Positions 37,297-47,014 of a stretch of DNA of 64,000 nucleotides are shown here, piece after piece. The stretch covers positions 124,001 to 188,000 of the forward strand of contig NZ_JAAORN010000001.1 of the NCBI RefSeq assembly GCF_017695975.1, in the 5' to 3' direction. This DNA is from Prochlorococcus marinus CUG1417 (lineage in GTDB: Bacteria > Cyanobacteriota > Cyanobacteriia > PCC-6307 > Cyanobiaceae). A program made the position numbers and the translations under genes. Below the pieces are notes generated by a model. The model was given only the letters and a program-made list of their open reading frames with translations. It did no database searches and was not told the DNA's origin. Within the stretch, counting starts at the first letter, position 1; every line of letters begins with the position of its first letter.

Positions 37297-37794
37297 CTAG
37301 TCACTTTTTAAAGTTTTTAAATATTCTTCTTTCCATTCTGAAAAAGGATTGTTAGCTAGACTGAAATTGGAGTAATCTGTCAGCCCAGTAATTTCTCTTG
37401 AAATAAAGGATGGTAGCAATAAATCCTCTTCTTCATCGGAAAGTTCAATTTCTGCAATTTCAAGTGGATAATTATTTTCTTTAAAGCAATCTATAATCCA
37501 AGATTTTTTTTCAATTTCTAGAAAGTATCTATCTTTTTTAATTGTGTTTGAAAGATTTGACATTATTGTTTCAGCATCGCTTCGTGGAATTGAGTATTCA
37601 AATTCAAAGTTGGTAAAACCCTTGATATGTTTTTTAAGTGTAATTTTAGAGTTTTTGCCTATAAGTCTTACTCTAGTAATCCAACCATCTAAACTTTTGG
37701 AAAAATATCCTTGTTCTATATAAACTTTTTTATTTATGAATTCTTTCCAATTATCATTTTTTATAAGAAATCTTCTTTCTATCTCAAAGGCCAT
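37297..37794 (-). CDS. CYTH-domain protein (triphosphate tunnel metalloenzyme)
   Basis: The protein belongs to the superfamily that hydrolyses inorganic triphosphate or handles other triphosphates in a beta-barrel tunnel. It has 165 residues. The N-terminal EIERRF carries Glu4 and Glu6 of the ExExK signature, with Arg at the Lys position. Further charged strand positions lie in WITRVRLIGKNSKITLKKH, FEFEYSIPR and EIAEIELSDEEE. The substrate is unknown; the bacterial relatives I know are mostly triphosphatases. It begins directly after the NAD kinase stop, so it belongs to the ndh-NAD kinase transcript. Confidence 0.85.
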   Translation of the reverse strand: MAFEIERRFLIKNDNWKEFINKKVYIEQGYFSKSLDGWITRVRLIGKNSKITLKKHIKGFTNFEFEYSIPRSDAETIMSNLSNTIKKDRYFLEIEKKSWIIDCFKENNYPLEIAEIELSDEEEDLLLPSFISREITGLTDYSNFSLANNPFSEWKEEYLKTLKSD

Positions 37795-38706
37795 TTAATT
37801 TTTGAAATTTTTTGGAGACAAATCGCCTTTCCAATCTAGTTTTTTTATTAAGGTATTGTAGTAACTTGTGCTTTTTTTAAACTTTATTATTTTGCAGGGT
37901 GATTTTCCTTTCTTGATCTCACAATAATAATTTTTCTTAATGGTCATACATTTTGAACCGTCAGTCCATAATTTAATTTCCCCTTTACTTTTTTTTACTG
38001 GCTTAATGATTACCTTACTTGTATTAGGTATGACGATTGGTCTGCTAGCCAAACTCATTGGGCATATAGGGTTAATAATCATTCCATCTATACTAGGATG
38101 TACTATTGGACCTCCTGCAGCCATTGAGTAGGCTGTTGAACCCGTGGTTGTAGATACAATCAATCCATCACCTTTATATTCATTCACCTTCTCATTATCT
38201 ATTTCAATTTGTATTTGGTTGGTCGGAGAAATATCTTCTTCAACGGATTTAAAATAAAAATCATTTAAGGCGTTGTAGCTTTTTATGATTTTTTTTTCAG
38301 AACTTGTCCCCTCAATACAAATATTACAATTTAATCTATTACGAAAGTCAATTAAATATTCTTCGTTTTCAAGGATTTCAATAAAAGATTTGTCAAATAA
38401 AAATTCTTTCTCTTGAGTAAGAAAACCCAAATTACCTCCAATATTAATACTTAATAAAGGAATATCATAATCAGCTAATGCATTTGCACATTTAAGGAAG
38501 GTTCCATCTCCACCAAGAACTATGCCAATATTTGGTTGTGATTCTGAATTAGAAAAATATTTTTCAATTTCATCTTTATGAAAATTACTTTCAATCCTGT
38601 TTGATTTGATATTTTTTGCTTTAAGAACTTCTTCACAGAATTTTGAAGCCTCTTGAGCTATAGAACTATCTGAACGATATACAATAAGCACTAATGAAAG
38701 TTTCAT
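37795..38706 (-). CDS. ppnK: NAD kinase
   Basis: The enzyme phosphorylates NAD+ to NADP+. It has 303 residues. The nucleotide-binding GGDGT is at 65-69, followed by [27 protein letters not shown]. The second family motif, [24 protein letters not shown], and the later [14 protein letters not shown] segment are intact. Photosynthetic bacteria often have two NAD kinases; this is one. It lies 9 bases after ndhE and immediately before the CYTH gene, within the ndh cluster. Confidence 0.95.
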   Translation of the reverse strand: MKLSLVLIVYRSDSSIAQEASKFCEEVLKAKNIKSNRIESNFHKDEIEKYFSNSESQPNIGIVLGGDGTFLKCANALADYDIPLLSINIGGNLGFLTQEKEFLFDKSFIEILENEEYLIDFRNRLNCNICIEGTSSEKKIIKSYNALNDFYFKSVEEDISPTNQIQIEIDNEKVNEYKGDGLIVSTTTGSTAYSMAAGGPIVHPSIDGMIINPICPMSLASRPIVIPNTSKVIIKPVKKSKGEIKLWTDGSKCMTIKKNYYCEIKKGKSPCKIIKFKKSTSYYNTLIKKLDWKGDLSPKNFKN

Positions 38707-38715
38707 TTAATGCTT

Positions 38716-39036
38716 TTACCATTTTAATAAATTAAAACTTTCCATATCGACAGTCACCCTATTCCTATAAAGAGATAACAATATAGCTAATCCAACGGCT
38801 GCTTCTGCGGCAGCAACAGTAATCACAAAAATTGTAAAAACTTGTCCCTGAATTAAATTATTATCAATATAGGAAGAAAACGCCATCAAGTTTATATTCA
38901 CCGCATTGAGCATTAACTCAATGCTCATAAGAACTCTGACTGCATTTCTGCTATTTAATAATCCCCAAATACCAATGCAAAATAGTGCTGAAGAAACTAT
39001 TAAAAAAGCTTGAAGAGGAATTGATTCTAAATTCAT
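38716..39036 (-). CDS. ndhE: NDH-1 subunit 4L (NdhE)
   Basis: NdhE is a small membrane subunit of NDH-1 (NuoK homologue), with 106 residues and three transmembrane helices. The membrane-buried Glu residues are in [20 protein letters not shown] and in the third helix [13 protein letters not shown]. These Glu residues belong to the proton path linking the quinone site to the antiporter subunits. It is 18 bases downstream of ndhG. Confidence 0.95.
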   Translation of the reverse strand: MNLESIPLQAFLIVSSALFCIGIWGLLNSRNAVRVLMSIELMLNAVNINLMAFSSYIDNNLIQGQVFTIFVITVAAAEAAVGLAILLSLYRNRVTVDMESFNLLKW

Positions 39037-39054
39037 AATAAGAAATACAAAAGG

Positions 39055-39654
39055 TTAATTTTTATTTGTAAGTAATGGTTCTGATGATTTTTCAATTAAC
39101 TCTTGATCAACAGGTAGTCCTGTCGAAATATCTTTGTTCATTACATCTCTTCTAGCTAAAACAATAGCCCCAATCATTGCCATTAAAAGTAAGACTGAAG
39201 CTACTTCAAATGGGAGTAAATAATCACTAAAAAGATGTTCACCAATCCTAATAGTTGATTCTTCTCCAATAGAGTTTTGAGGACTTGATAAGCTCCATAC
39301 ATTGGTCAAGTCAACTCTTATTAAGAGGCTTAGAAGGGTTAAACATATCGATGTTGATATAAATCTTCTCGATTTAATGTCATTAATAGGCTTTAAATCT
39401 TCTTTTTTATTGACTAGCATTATTGCAAAAATTATTAATACATTCACTGCACCCACATATACTAAAACTTGAGCTGCAGCAACAAAACTTGCATTTAATA
39501 GAAGATATAATCCTGCAACACTCATGAAAACTCCACCAAGCAGAAATGCTGAATAAACAATACTTTCGAGCAACACAACACCAAGTGCTCCAATAATTAC
39601 AACTAAAGATAAAACTGTAAAACAAATAAATTGTGTTGTTATGGCAATTGACAT
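39055..39654 (-). CDS. ndhG: NDH-1 subunit 6 (NdhG)
   Basis: NdhG is a membrane subunit of NDH-1 (NuoJ homologue), with 199 residues and five predicted helices. The conserved pi-bulge helix region appears as AAAQVLVYVGAVNVLIIFAIMLVNK (residues about 57-81), and the fifth helix is in PFEVASVLLLMAMIGAIVLARR. It sits between ndhI (13 bases) and ndhE (18 bases) in the usual cyanobacterial order A-I-G-E. Confidence 0.95.
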   Translation of the reverse strand: MSIAITTQFICFTVLSLVVIIGALGVVLLESIVYSAFLLGGVFMSVAGLYLLLNASFVAAAQVLVYVGAVNVLIIFAIMLVNKKEDLKPINDIKSRRFISTSICLTLLSLLIRVDLTNVWSLSSPQNSIGEESTIRIGEHLFSDYLLPFEVASVLLLMAMIGAIVLARRDVMNKDISTGLPVDQELIEKSSEPLLTNKN

Positions 39655-39667
39655 AAATTAATCTGAA

Positions 39668-40294
39668 TTAATTGTTTGGATTAGAAACTTTATCTTTATT
39701 TTCATTGGATTCAGGCCTCATCCAATCATAAACTTCTTCCGGTAATTTACCAACTCTTGCATCTGAAGCTGGGATTTCATGAGGGTCCATGACACCTTTA
39801 GGAAGATAGGCAAGTTCTCTTAGAGGTTTAACTGAAGGATCTGTTGTAACATTTGTGGGTAATCTGCCAAGTGCGACATTATCGAAATTTAAATTGTGTC
39901 TGTCAAAAGTAGCTAATTCATATTCTTCTGTCATTGACAGACAATTAGTTGGGCAATATTCAACACAATTTCCGCAAAAAATACAAACTCCAAAATCTAT
40001 TGAATAATTTCTAAGTTCCTTTTTTTTGGTTTCTTTATTCATTACCCAATCAACTACTGGGAGATTTATGGGACATACTCTCACACAAACTTCACAAGCA
40101 ATACATTTATCAAATTCATAATGTATCCTTCCTCTATATCTTTCAGAAGGTATTAATTTTTCATATGGATATTGAACAGTAACTGGTCTTCTTCGAAGAT
40201 GATCAAAAGTTACCGATATACCATTGTATAAATATTTGCCAGCATTAAATGCTTCTTTGATATAGCTATTTATTTGTTGAAGGAAATTGTTCAT
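39668..40294 (-). CDS. ndhI: NDH-1 subunit I, iron-sulfur protein
   Basis: NdhI is a ferredoxin-like subunit that carries electrons toward the plastoquinone site of NDH-1. It has 208 residues with two 4Fe-4S motifs. Cys64, 67, 70 and 74 are in [12 protein letters not shown], and Cys104, 107, 110 and 114 in [12 protein letters not shown]. An amphipathic N-terminus and an extended C-terminal tail of about 60 residues are as in other cyanobacterial forms. A perfect hairpin lies in the 68-base gap after ndhA upstream. Confidence 0.96.
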   Translation of the reverse strand: MNNFLQQINSYIKEAFNAGKYLYNGISVTFDHLRRRPVTVQYPYEKLIPSERYRGRIHYEFDKCIACEVCVRVCPINLPVVDWVMNKETKKKELRNYSIDFGVCIFCGNCVEYCPTNCLSMTEEYELATFDRHNLNFDNVALGRLPTNVTTDPSVKPLRELAYLPKGVMDPHEIPASDARVGKLPEEVYDWMRPESNENKDKVSNPNN

Positions 40295-40336
40295 TTCGAA
40301 AAATTTTCTTAGTTATTTTATTTTAGTGGAATAATT

Positions 40337-40366
40337 TTAAATTTAAGTATTTTTACTTAAATTTAA
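40337..40366. repeat. 13-bp perfect inverted repeat between ndhA and ndhI
   Basis: TTAAATTTAAGTA (40337-40349), loop TTTT and TACTTAAATTTAA (40354-40366) form a perfect 13-bp stem that includes the ndhA stop codon. In the minus-strand mRNA it sits just behind ndhA and about 40 bases before ndhI. It could stabilise or delimit processed mRNA ends or attenuate transcription. Its very AT-rich composition makes it a moderately stable hairpin only. Confidence 0.55.
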
Positions 40367-41481
40367 CCACCAAAGAATTGCGGAAAAGCAAGTTTTAATC
40401 CTGCTGTTATCAAAAGATTAGCAAGAGAAATGGGCAGAAGAAACTTCCATCCTAGATCTAAGAGTTGATCAATTCTTACTCTAGGAGTTGTCCAACGTAA
40501 TAATATTGCAATAAAAACTAAAAGATATGCTTTCAGTACAGTCATTACAATTCCTATTGATGCAGTGAAAACCTGAATAAAGGGTGCATTAATAGGTAAA
40601 TGAAGAAACTTAGCTATTAATTCAACTGGAATAGGAAAACCCCATCCTCCCAAATAAAGTATTGATACTAATAAAGCGGAAAGAATTAAATTAATGTAAC
40701 TACCCAGGTAGAACAATGCGAATTTCATTCCTGCATATTCAGTTTGATATCCCGCAACTAATTCTTCTTCAGCTTCGGGTAAGTCAAACGGAAGTCTCTC
40801 ACATTCTGCAAGAGCACAAATCCAAAAGACTATAAAACCAACTGGTTGTCTCCATATATTCCAACTTAGGATTCCAGCACCACTTTGTTGGTTGACAATG
40901 TCAATAGTGCTTAGAGAATTTGTCATTAGTACAATAGCCAGTACGGATAAAGCTAAAGGAATTTCATAACTTATTGATTGAGCCGCTGCTCTTAAACCTC
41001 CTAATAAAGAATACTTATTATTTGATGCGTATCCGCTCATAAGAAGGCCAATTGGCTGAATACTGCTTAAAGCAATCCATAGGAAAATTCCAATGCCAAC
41101 GTTACTTATTAAAAGGTTTTGTCCAAAAGGAACAATTAGCCAAGACAGAATCACTGGGACAAGAACTAATATAGGTCCTGCAGTGAAGAGAATCCCATCC
41201 GCTTTGGCAGGAATAATATCTTCTTTGACAAGTAACTTAAGACCATCTGCAATTGGTTGGAGGACGCCAAGCGCTCCAGCATATTCTGGACCTATTCTTT
41301 GTTGAGCAGCAGCAGATATTTTTCTTTCAAGCCAAACTGTTACTAAAACGCCAACAACTGCCGCTACCAAAACCAAAAGCATAGGAAGAGGGAGCCATAT
41401 TATATGAGCGATTTCGCTGGAAAGGCCAAAACCTTTTAAGAATTCATTAAAACTATATTCGAGATCTAATCCGTATTCCAA
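40363..41481 (-). CDS. ndhA: NDH-1 subunit 1 (NdhA)
   Basis: NdhA is a membrane subunit (NuoH homologue) that forms the quinone chamber at the junction of the two NDH-1 arms. It has 372 residues and eight or nine helices. Family segments include [38 protein letters not shown], and the acidic quinone-site loop [23 protein letters not shown]. It follows gltA by 75 bases on the same strand and starts the ndhA-I-G-E group. Confidence 0.96.
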   Translation of the reverse strand: MEYGLDLEYSFNEFLKGFGLSSEIAHIIWLPLPMLLVLVAAVVGVLVTVWLERKISAAAQQRIGPEYAGALGVLQPIADGLKLLVKEDIIPAKADGILFTAGPILVLVPVILSWLIVPFGQNLLISNVGIGIFLWIALSSIQPIGLLMSGYASNNKYSLLGGLRAAAQSISYEIPLALSVLAIVLMTNSLSTIDIVNQQSGAGILSWNIWRQPVGFIVFWICALAECERLPFDLPEAEEELVAGYQTEYAGMKFALFYLGSYINLILSALLVSILYLGGWGFPIPVELIAKFLHLPINAPFIQVFTASIGIVMTVLKAYLLVFIAILLRWTTPRVRIDQLLDLGWKFLLPISLANLLITAGLKLAFPQFFGG

Positions 41482-41556
41482 AATTTTTATGTTATTTACT
41501 TAATAGATTAACTCTTCACAAACAATATGTGTGTTTTTTATGAAAAGCTGCAAATA

Positions 41557-42702
41557 TTATTCTCTGTTTTCTAGGCTAATCCAATCTCTTGGTGCTGAAC
41601 CTGTATAGATTTGCGATGGTCTGAAAATTCTATTTGCTCCAAGTTGCTCTCTCCAATGAGCTAACCAACCAGCCACTCTGGATATGGCAAAAATTGGAGT
41701 AAATAAATCACGAGGAATACCAAGTTTTCTATAAACAAGGCCAGAATAAAAATCCACGTTAGGGAATATACCCTTAGGTCCAAGTCTTGGTATTGCCTCT
41801 GCCTCAAGTGATTTAGCAACTTCATACATTTCATCTGCTCCAAATCTAATAAAAAGTTCTTCTGCAAGTTTTTGAAGAATTATTGCTCTGGGATCTTTGA
41901 CTTTATATTCCCTGTGGCCAAAGCCCATTATCTTACTTTTATTTTTTATTGCATTATCTAAAAAAGACCCAGCATTTTCTGGAATTTTGATTTCTTCTAA
42001 CATTGCAATCACATCTTCATTTGCTCCTCCATGAAGAGGGCCAGCAAGGGTTCCTACAGCAGATGCGATGACAGCATATGGGTCTGTAAGAGTGCTCGCG
42101 GTCACTCTAGCGCTAAATGTACTTGCGTTTAAACTATGTTCGGCATGTAAAATTAAACACCTATCAAAAACTTTTGCGGCTATAGGATCTTGTTCTTTTT
42201 CAGTCAGCATGTAAAGAAAATTTGATGAGTAAGTTAAATCATCACGAGGTTGAATAGGGTCTTGTCCTTTTCTAATAAGTTGAAACGCAGCAATCATAGT
42301 GGGTATTTTTGCTATTAGTCTTATCACTGCGTTGTAAATGTAATTAGGATCATCTATTGCTCTACGTGAATAGAAAAGCCCCAAAGAAGCTGCGCTAGAT
42401 TGAAGAGCGTCCATAGGATGACCTGTCGCAGGGAAACATTTCATCATATCTCTCACTCTAAAACTTAACCTTCGATGCATCTGTACTTCTTGTTCAAAAT
42501 CTCTAAGTTGAATAGCAGTAGGCAATTGACCCCAAATCAATAGATAAGCAGTTTCTAAAAAACTGCTTTTTTTGGATAGTTCTTCAATGGAGTAGCCTCT
42601 GTACAATAATTTTCCTTTATTTCCGTCAATATCACATATGGATGAATTAGTAACTGGGACACCCTCTAATCCTGGTTTTAAAATTAGTTTGTTGCTATCC
42701 AA
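41557..42702 (-). CDS. gltA: Citrate synthase
   Basis: The enzyme condenses oxaloacetate and acetyl-CoA, feeding the incomplete TCA branch that provides 2-oxoglutarate for nitrogen assimilation. The 381-residue protein is of the shorter bacterial type. Active-site segments are HAEHSLNASTF, GPLHGGANEDV (catalytic His), MGFGHREYKVKDPRA (second His with substrate Arg) and the Asp in FYSGLVYRKLGIP. The N-terminal GLEGVPVTNSSICDIDGNKGKLLYRGYSIEEL is typical. It is 75 bases upstream of ndhA and may be in one transcript with it. Confidence 0.95.
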   Translation of the reverse strand: MDSNKLILKPGLEGVPVTNSSICDIDGNKGKLLYRGYSIEELSKKSSFLETAYLLIWGQLPTAIQLRDFEQEVQMHRRLSFRVRDMMKCFPATGHPMDALQSSAASLGLFYSRRAIDDPNYIYNAVIRLIAKIPTMIAAFQLIRKGQDPIQPRDDLTYSSNFLYMLTEKEQDPIAAKVFDRCLILHAEHSLNASTFSARVTASTLTDPYAVIASAVGTLAGPLHGGANEDVIAMLEEIKIPENAGSFLDNAIKNKSKIMGFGHREYKVKDPRAIILQKLAEELFIRFGADEMYEVAKSLEAEAIPRLGPKGIFPNVDFYSGLVYRKLGIPRDLFTPIFAISRVAGWLAHWREQLGANRIFRPSQIYTGSAPRDWISLENRE

Positions 42703-42827
42703 TTTCTTAATTCAATATAAAATACTTATAGATTAAAGATAGACAAATAATTTTTAATTAACCACAAGTTATTAACTTCACGAGAATTTAAATTGATAGT
42801 GTTTGAAGCTTCTTTGAATAAATTTAA

Positions 42828-44288
42828 TTAAAGGATTTTTAAACTTTTTTCTGTATAAAGAATTGGATTTTTTTCTGGAATAGATTGACTTATGATTTCT
42901 AGAGATTCTTCATTTGATATTTTTAAAATATTTCTAATAAGAAAATTAAGATCTTCAAAATCAGAAAGATATTCAATTTTATTGGAATTTTTATCTTTGG
43001 TATCAACTTTTGTATAAAGAAAAGCAGATTTATCTTTATTACTTTTTAGATGAAAAAATTTTTTTGAGATTGTTTCCAGTTTGTCACTATCAATTAAATA
43101 ATTACTTATGAATTGTAAATCTCCTGATTCTATTGAATAGATATTTTCAAAAGTTAATTTTTTGATTACATCGTCTTTTTCTTCAAGAATATCTTTGGAA
43201 TATATCGAGTAGATATTTTCCTTTTGTTTCAAAGTATATTTATTGAAATCTTTTAGTTTTTTCAAAGCACTTAAATCAAATTGATCTTCAGTATTTTTTT
43301 CAAATGTAATAAGCCAATCTTTTTTTGAATTGAGAATTAAGATGTTTTGATTAGAATTATGATTAAAATCTTCAAAAAAACTTTGTTCAAAATCATTTAT
43401 TAAAGGTTTAATGTATTTGTCAAAATTTTTTACATCACTAAAAATTGAAACTTCAGGATTATTTTTATTTTTATTCTCCTCATTAATTAGCTTCTCGTAA
43501 GAGAGAATATCAAGATTTTTTTTATTATTTAGCAAATATGATTTTAAAAACAAATGTTTATTTTTAAAATCAAATGTTGTAGCAATGATATCTCCATTAT
43601 TCTCAGTAAAAATTTCTTTATTAAAAAATATGCTTTCCAAAAAGTTATTTGTAAATAATATATTTTTTTCGTTTTTAAGACCAGAAAGTTCTCCCTCATA
43701 TTCAAATTTTTTTTCTTTAAAATGATTACTGGAGTTAATACTATTTTTGATTAAGTTTTGATCTGTTGAAGCAATTATATAATTATCTTCAGTCCGATAT
43801 ATAGACTTGAGGAAATTCATTTTATTTTCTCTATTAATTGAAATTAATTCATCAACCTGATCAATTTTATAAGGCAAATTTAATAAATCATCTATTGTTT
43901 TTTCTGGCTTAATTTTAAAAACAATCAAAATATCATCATTAAGTTTTTTATTATTCTCAAAAGTTGAGATTATAAGTTCATTATCATAGATATCTTCTAA
44001 TTTATTGTTTCCTAGATCAATGCCTAAGTAATCGAATATAGAATCTTTTATTAAAAAAAAGTTATCTTGATTTTTTCGATTTTTATCTTTTTCATTATTA
44101 TTACCAATATTAAAATTATCTAAATTTGAAATAAATAATAATTTATTTTTTTCAGGAATATACTTTAAGATTTTTAGTTGCTCAATATTCGTAGTTTTCC
44201 CTTTATTTTTATTATCAGAAATTTTTTTAAAACCAAAAAAAAATAATAAAGAAAATAATAATATAATTGCTATAACTCTATATCTCAT
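42828..44288 (-). CDS. Large exported or membrane-anchored protein of unknown function (DUF3352-like)
   Basis: The 486-residue protein has a single N-terminal hydrophobic helix (residues about 5-22, ending FFFGFKK), fitting a signal anchor, and an otherwise soluble, extremely Asn/Lys/Asp/Glu-rich body. Alternating strands and helices with motifs such as LKYIPEKNKLLFISNL, DNELIISTFENN and NYIIASTDQNLI resemble cyanobacterial DUF3352 proteins. No enzymatic motif is visible. The N/K/I-rich composition is more extreme than in the flanking metabolic genes. It is most likely periplasmic or thylakoid-lumenal. It stands alone, 125 bases from gltA and divergent from the rhodanese gene. Confidence 0.7.
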   Translation of the reverse strand: MRYRVIAIILLFSLLFFFGFKKISDNKNKGKTTNIEQLKILKYIPEKNKLLFISNLDNFNIGNNNEKDKNRKNQDNFFLIKDSIFDYLGIDLGNNKLEDIYDNELIISTFENNKKLNDDILIVFKIKPEKTIDDLLNLPYKIDQVDELISINRENKMNFLKSIYRTEDNYIIASTDQNLIKNSINSSNHFKEKKFEYEGELSGLKNEKNILFTNNFLESIFFNKEIFTENNGDIIATTFDFKNKHLFLKSYLLNNKKNLDILSYEKLINEENKNKNNPEVSIFSDVKNFDKYIKPLINDFEQSFFEDFNHNSNQNILILNSKKDWLITFEKNTEDQFDLSALKKLKDFNKYTLKQKENIYSIYSKDILEEKDDVIKKLTFENIYSIESGDLQFISNYLIDSDKLETISKKFFHLKSNKDKSAFLYTKVDTKDKNSNKIEYLSDFEDLNFLIRNILKISNEESLEIISQSIPEKNPILYTEKSLKIL

Positions 44289-44377
44289 TATAAATGTTTA
44301 TTTTTATTTTTAACAATAAATTTCCTACTGCAACTTAATTTATTAAATTGTAAATAATTCATAATTTATCCTCTCAA

Positions 44378-44728
44378 TTGGGAAATTATCCAAAATCTAT
44401 AGATGCCTCTAGTCTCAATGATTGGTTCAATTCTGAGAAAGAAGATCCAGTTTTGATTGATGTAAGAGAACAGTCAGAGCTTCAACTAGCTCGTTTCTCA
44501 AAAGAATTTCTACATGTACCAATTAGTAAAGTCTCATTTGAATACGTTGAAGAAATATTTGCTGATTTATTAGATAGAGAAATTGTAGTTAGCTGTCATG
44601 CAGGAATAAGAAGTTATAACTTTTGTCAATGGTGCTTAGATAATAATATTGTGAGCGAAATATGGAATTTGGAGGAGGGGATTGATGGATGGAGTAGATA
44701 TATTGACCCATCAATTCCAAGATACTGA
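44378..44728 (+). CDS. Single-domain rhodanese-like protein
   Basis: This 116-residue rhodanese fold has the active-site loop CHAGIRSY with the persulfide Cys at residue 73, and the CH2A-type DVRE motif at 28-31. It is predicted to transfer sulfane sulfur or to sense redox; the acceptor is unknown. The frame opens at a TTG (44378), and no ATG lies before the conserved SIDASSLNDWF, so a non-ATG start is likely. It ends exactly before the trpB stop on the other strand. Confidence 0.88.
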   Translation: MGNYPKSIDASSLNDWFNSEKEDPVLIDVREQSELQLARFSKEFLHVPISKVSFEYVEEIFADLLDREIVVSCHAGIRSYNFCQWCLDNNIVSEIWNLEEGIDGWSRYIDPSIPRY

Positions 44729-45973
44729 TTAAATATCTAATGAAGAAGCAACAGTATTAACATCTTTATCACCTCTTCCAGAACAGTTGATAACTATATG
44801 AGTATCTTTTTCAAGAGTAGGGCATAATTTATCCAACCAAGCGAAGGCATGGGACGTTTCAAGCGCCGGAATAATTCCTTCAAGTTCACTAACAAGTCTT
44901 AAAGCATCTAAAGCCTCTTGATCTGTCACTGATCCATATTCAGCTCTACCTATATCTTTTAAGTGGCTATGTTCAGGCCCTACTCCTGGGTAATCTAAAC
45001 CTGCACTTATTGAGTGAGCTTCTTGTACTTGACCATTATCATCTTGTAAAAGAAGACTCATTGATCCATGCAAAATTCCAACTGATCCTTTAGTAATAGT
45101 TGCGGCATGTTTGTCGGTATCAACTCCGCTTCCAGCAGCTTCAACTCCAATTAGTCGTACAGATCTTTCTTTAACGAAAGGATGAAAAAGTCCCATTGCA
45201 TTTGATCCACCACCTACACAAGCAAGTAAAATATCGGGTAAAGAACCAAAGGATTCCAGACATTGTTTTTTAGTTTCTTCTCCTATAACTGCATGAAAAT
45301 CCCTTACAATCTTCGGGAAAGGGTGTGGACCTGCAACTGATCCTAAAATATAGTGAGTCGTTTCAACATTAGAAACCCAATCTCTAATGGCTTCACTGGT
45401 TGCATCCTTAAGTGTTGCAGTGCCAGAATTTACAACTTTAACTTCAGCTCCTAGAAGTTTCATTCTGAAGACGTTAAGGGATTGCCTTTTTATATCTTCA
45501 GCACCCATATAAATAATACATTTCAGGCCAAATCTTGCACAAACAGTAGCCGTAGCAACTCCATGCTGACCTGCTCCAGTTTCTGCAATTATTCTTTTTT
45601 TACCCATCCTTATTGCTAATAAAGCTTGTCCAAGGGCATTATTAATTTTGTGAGCACCAGTATGATTTAAATCTTCTCTTTTAAGCCATATTTTTGGAGT
45701 TGCTTGTTTTGTTTTGTAATGTTCAGTAAGTCTTTTGGCTTCATAAAGTGGTGTTTCTCTGCCTACATAAGTCTTAAGTAGATGATTTAATTCTTTTACA
45801 AAAAGTTTATCTTTCCATGCATTTGATGCAGCTTTTTCAAGCTCAAAAAGAGCAGGCATTAGCGTTTCAGGAACATATTGACCACCATATTGCCCAAATC
45901 TTCCCTCTTTGGAGGGTTGATTTAAATCTTCATTTTTATAATTTTGATCTTTGCGAGAAAATGTACTTACCAC
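44729..45973 (-). CDS. trpB: Tryptophan synthase beta subunit
   Basis: The enzyme makes tryptophan from indole and serine with PLP. The 414-residue protein is of the TrpB1 type. The Schiff-base Lys109 is in [15 protein letters not shown], the catalytic Glu is in [11 protein letters not shown], the phosphate-binding [15 protein letters not shown] is present, and the C-terminal [10 protein letters not shown] supplies the Ser contacting the PLP nitrogen. The N-terminal 20 residues before [19 protein letters not shown] are variable. It is not next to trpA here. It is divergent from the SUI1 gene across 48 bases. Confidence 0.96.
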   Translation of the reverse strand: MVSTFSRKDQNYKNEDLNQPSKEGRFGQYGGQYVPETLMPALFELEKAASNAWKDKLFVKELNHLLKTYVGRETPLYEAKRLTEHYKTKQATPKIWLKREDLNHTGAHKINNALGQALLAIRMGKKRIIAETGAGQHGVATATVCARFGLKCIIYMGAEDIKRQSLNVFRMKLLGAEVKVVNSGTATLKDATSEAIRDWVSNVETTHYILGSVAGPHPFPKIVRDFHAVIGEETKKQCLESFGSLPDILLACVGGGSNAMGLFHPFVKERSVRLIGVEAAGSGVDTDKHAATITKGSVGILHGSMSLLLQDDNGQVQEAHSISAGLDYPGVGPEHSHLKDIGRAEYGSVTDQEALDALRLVSELEGIIPALETSHAFAWLDKLCPTLEKDTHIVINCSGRGDKDVNTVASSLDI

Positions 45974-46021
45974 TTTTTCTTTAGAATAAGTATTAACTAA
46001 CTATAGAATAAATTCAAAATA

Positions 46022-46333
46022 ATGGGAAAAAAGAATTGGATCGAATTTGATAATCAAAAAAACAAATCTGAAGAAACTGCTAAGTTAAATACTTTTAATA
46101 AAAGATCAAAAATAAATATTTCAAAACAAAAAAAAGGTAAAAAAGGTAAAACTGTCACTTTAATTAATGGTTTAGGAACAGAGGATGAAATCTTATTAAA
46201 AGAATTACTAAAAAAAATTAAAGTTTTTTGTGGTACTGGAGGAACAATAATTGATAGTAATATCCAGTTACAGGGAGATATGGTATCAAAATCGATTGAG
46301 TTTCTTCGTAAAGAGGGATTTCATAATTTATGA
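46022..46333 (+). CDS. SUI1/YciH-family translation factor
   Basis: This 103-residue protein has a C-terminal SUI1 (eIF1-like) domain at about 38-103. It contains GKTVTLINGLGTEDEILLKELLKKIK and the signature CGTGGTIIDSNIQLQGD. The first 40 residues are Lys/Asn-rich and basic. Bacterial YciH has been linked to start-codon fidelity and translation control, but a specific role is unproven in cyanobacteria. It is followed closely by cysC (42 bases). Confidence 0.88.
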   Translation: MGKKNWIEFDNQKNKSEETAKLNTFNKRSKINISKQKKGKKGKTVTLINGLGTEDEILLKELLKKIKVFCGTGGTIIDSNIQLQGDMVSKSIEFLRKEGFHNL

Positions 46334-46375
46334 AGCAAGGGTTAGGATGGGTTTTTAATTTTGATTATTCAAAAA

Positions 46376-46999
46376 ATGAAAGAACAAGAACAAGCAAAAT
46401 CAACCAATATTAAGTGGCACAATTTAACCATTGATAGAAAAAAGTTAGAGAAAATGAGAGGTCATAAAGGAATGGTTATCTGGTTTACAGGTTTATCTGG
46501 CTCTGGTAAGAGTACTTTAGCCAACGCTTTAAATGAAGTTTTACATTTAGAGGGTTTTTCGACTTACGTGTTGGATGGTGATAATATTAGACACGGTTTA
46601 TGTAAAGATCTTGGGTTTTCGGATGAAGATAGAGAAGAAAATATTAGAAGAATTGGAGAAGTTGCGAATTTATTTATGAATGCAGGGATAATAACTATTA
46701 CAGCTTTCGTTTCTCCGTTTATTAGCGATCGAGATAAGGTGAGAAAAATTATTGGATCTAAGGATTTTATTGAAGTTTATTGTGCCGCAGATATCACAGT
46801 TTGCGAAAATAGGGATACTAAAGGTCTTTATAAGAAAGCTCGTTTGGGTGAAATTAAGGAATTTACAGGCATTTCTAGTCCATATGAAGCTCCTCATAAT
46901 CCAGAAATTGTTGTTGATACAGGCTTGTTAGATTTAAATGATTCCGTTGAAAAAGTTATTAATTACCTTAAAGAAGGAAACTTTCTTAAAAAGAACTAA
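46376..46999 (+). CDS. cysC: Adenylylsulfate kinase
   Basis: The kinase phosphorylates APS to PAPS in sulfate assimilation or sulfation. With the ATG at 46376 it has 207 residues. The P-loop is GLSGSGKST (39-47), then LDGDNIRHGLCKDLGFS, the active-site Ser in AFVSPFISDRDKVR, and KGLYKKARLGEIKEFTGI before the C-terminus. An in-frame TTG at 46361 would add five residues without conservation. It is a stand-alone kinase, not fused to ATP sulfurylase. Confidence 0.94.
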   Translation: MKEQEQAKSTNIKWHNLTIDRKKLEKMRGHKGMVIWFTGLSGSGKSTLANALNEVLHLEGFSTYVLDGDNIRHGLCKDLGFSDEDREENIRRIGEVANLFMNAGIITITAFVSPFISDRDKVRKIIGSKDFIEVYCAADITVCENRDTKGLYKKARLGEIKEFTGISSPYEAPHNPEIVVDTGLLDLNDSVEKVINYLKEGNFLKKN

Positions 47000-47014
47000 T
47001 AGAAAAATATTAGT

